From Tritrichomonas foetus (Eukaryota; Parabasalia; Tritrichomonadida; Tritrichomonadidae): 15,538 nucleotides of DNA. A program made the position numbers and the translations under genes. How positions within the stretch are numbered: the first letter of the stretch is position 1; each line of letters starts with the position of its first letter. The notes under the pieces were generated by a model that saw only the letters and a list, made by a program, of their open reading frames with translations, made no database searches and was not told where the DNA came from. Below, piece after piece: positions 15,515 to 15,538 of the stretch. Location of the stretch: the NCBI GenBank assembly GCA_001839685.1, contig MLAK01000942.1:29104-44641 (forward strand), given 5' to 3'.

Positions 15515-15538
15515 GTCCTACCACTCTCACTAATGACA

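Larger units (their letters stand above)
14531..15538. other. Right-edge region, no confident gene
   Basis: About 1 kb of A+T-rich sequence upstream of the calcyphosin-like gene. It contains a possible 43-codon ORF (14868-14999), a 17-bp direct repeat (15265-15309) and a terminal imperfect palindrome (15460-15514). No tRNA, snRNA or transposase fragment was recognised. The next gene presumably lies beyond the edge. Confidence 0.55.

Noticed and set aside
1..15538. tRNA, U6 or other snRNA genes, CRISPR arrays
   Set aside because: TTCGAA/TTCGA-like matches were inspected, but no accompanying acceptor, D-arm or anticodon structure was found; no U6 core and no regularly spaced repeats were seen.

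Overview
The window looks like nuclear DNA of a parabasalid protist, most likely a Tritrichomonas-like trichomonad. The long reading frames are uninterrupted with no sign of introns. Gaps are very A+T-rich and coding regions are clearly richer in G+C. Several start codons lie 13-41 nt behind a TCA-pyrimidine-(A/T) element, which matches the trichomonad initiator and its very short 5' UTRs. Four of the eight stop codons sit in a TAAA, the trichomonad-type polyadenylation signal. The genus is an inference from these traits and could not be confirmed by searching.

Layout. (1) Positions 1-1130, plus strand: the 3' part of a ubiquitin-specific protease (USP) gene. Its frame stays open to the left edge, so the gene starts outside the window. 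(2) 1987-3423, plus: a Mei2-like protein with two RNA-recognition motifs and a long Tyr/Pro/Gln-rich tail. (3) 4155-4757, minus: a glycine-rich protein ending in a 19-cysteine Gly-Cys-Asp-Cys repeat, the most unusual gene here. (4) 5129-5608, minus: a 159-residue protein of unknown function. (5) 5871-9476, plus: a 1201-residue helical-repeat protein resembling the Golgi/endosome trafficking factor Mon2. (6) 9884-11434, plus: an Api5/AAC-11 homologue with an Arg/Asn/Gly-rich tail. (7) 12566-13060, minus: a GNAT-family N-acetyltransferase. (8) 13896-14504, minus: a calcyphosin-like EF-hand protein. The last kilobase holds a possible 43-codon ORF and, at the right edge, a compact imperfect palindrome that can fold in two mutually exclusive ways.

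The genes do not form an operon or a recognisable shared pathway. They read as independently transcribed eukaryotic genes for ubiquitin removal, RNA binding, membrane traffic, a nuclear survival factor, acetylation and calcium signalling, in convergent, divergent and tandem arrangements. No tRNA, rRNA, CRISPR array or complete mobile element was seen. The best leads are the cysteine-repeat protein, the USP with a serine at its third catalytic position, the orphan 159-residue protein and the terminal palindrome.
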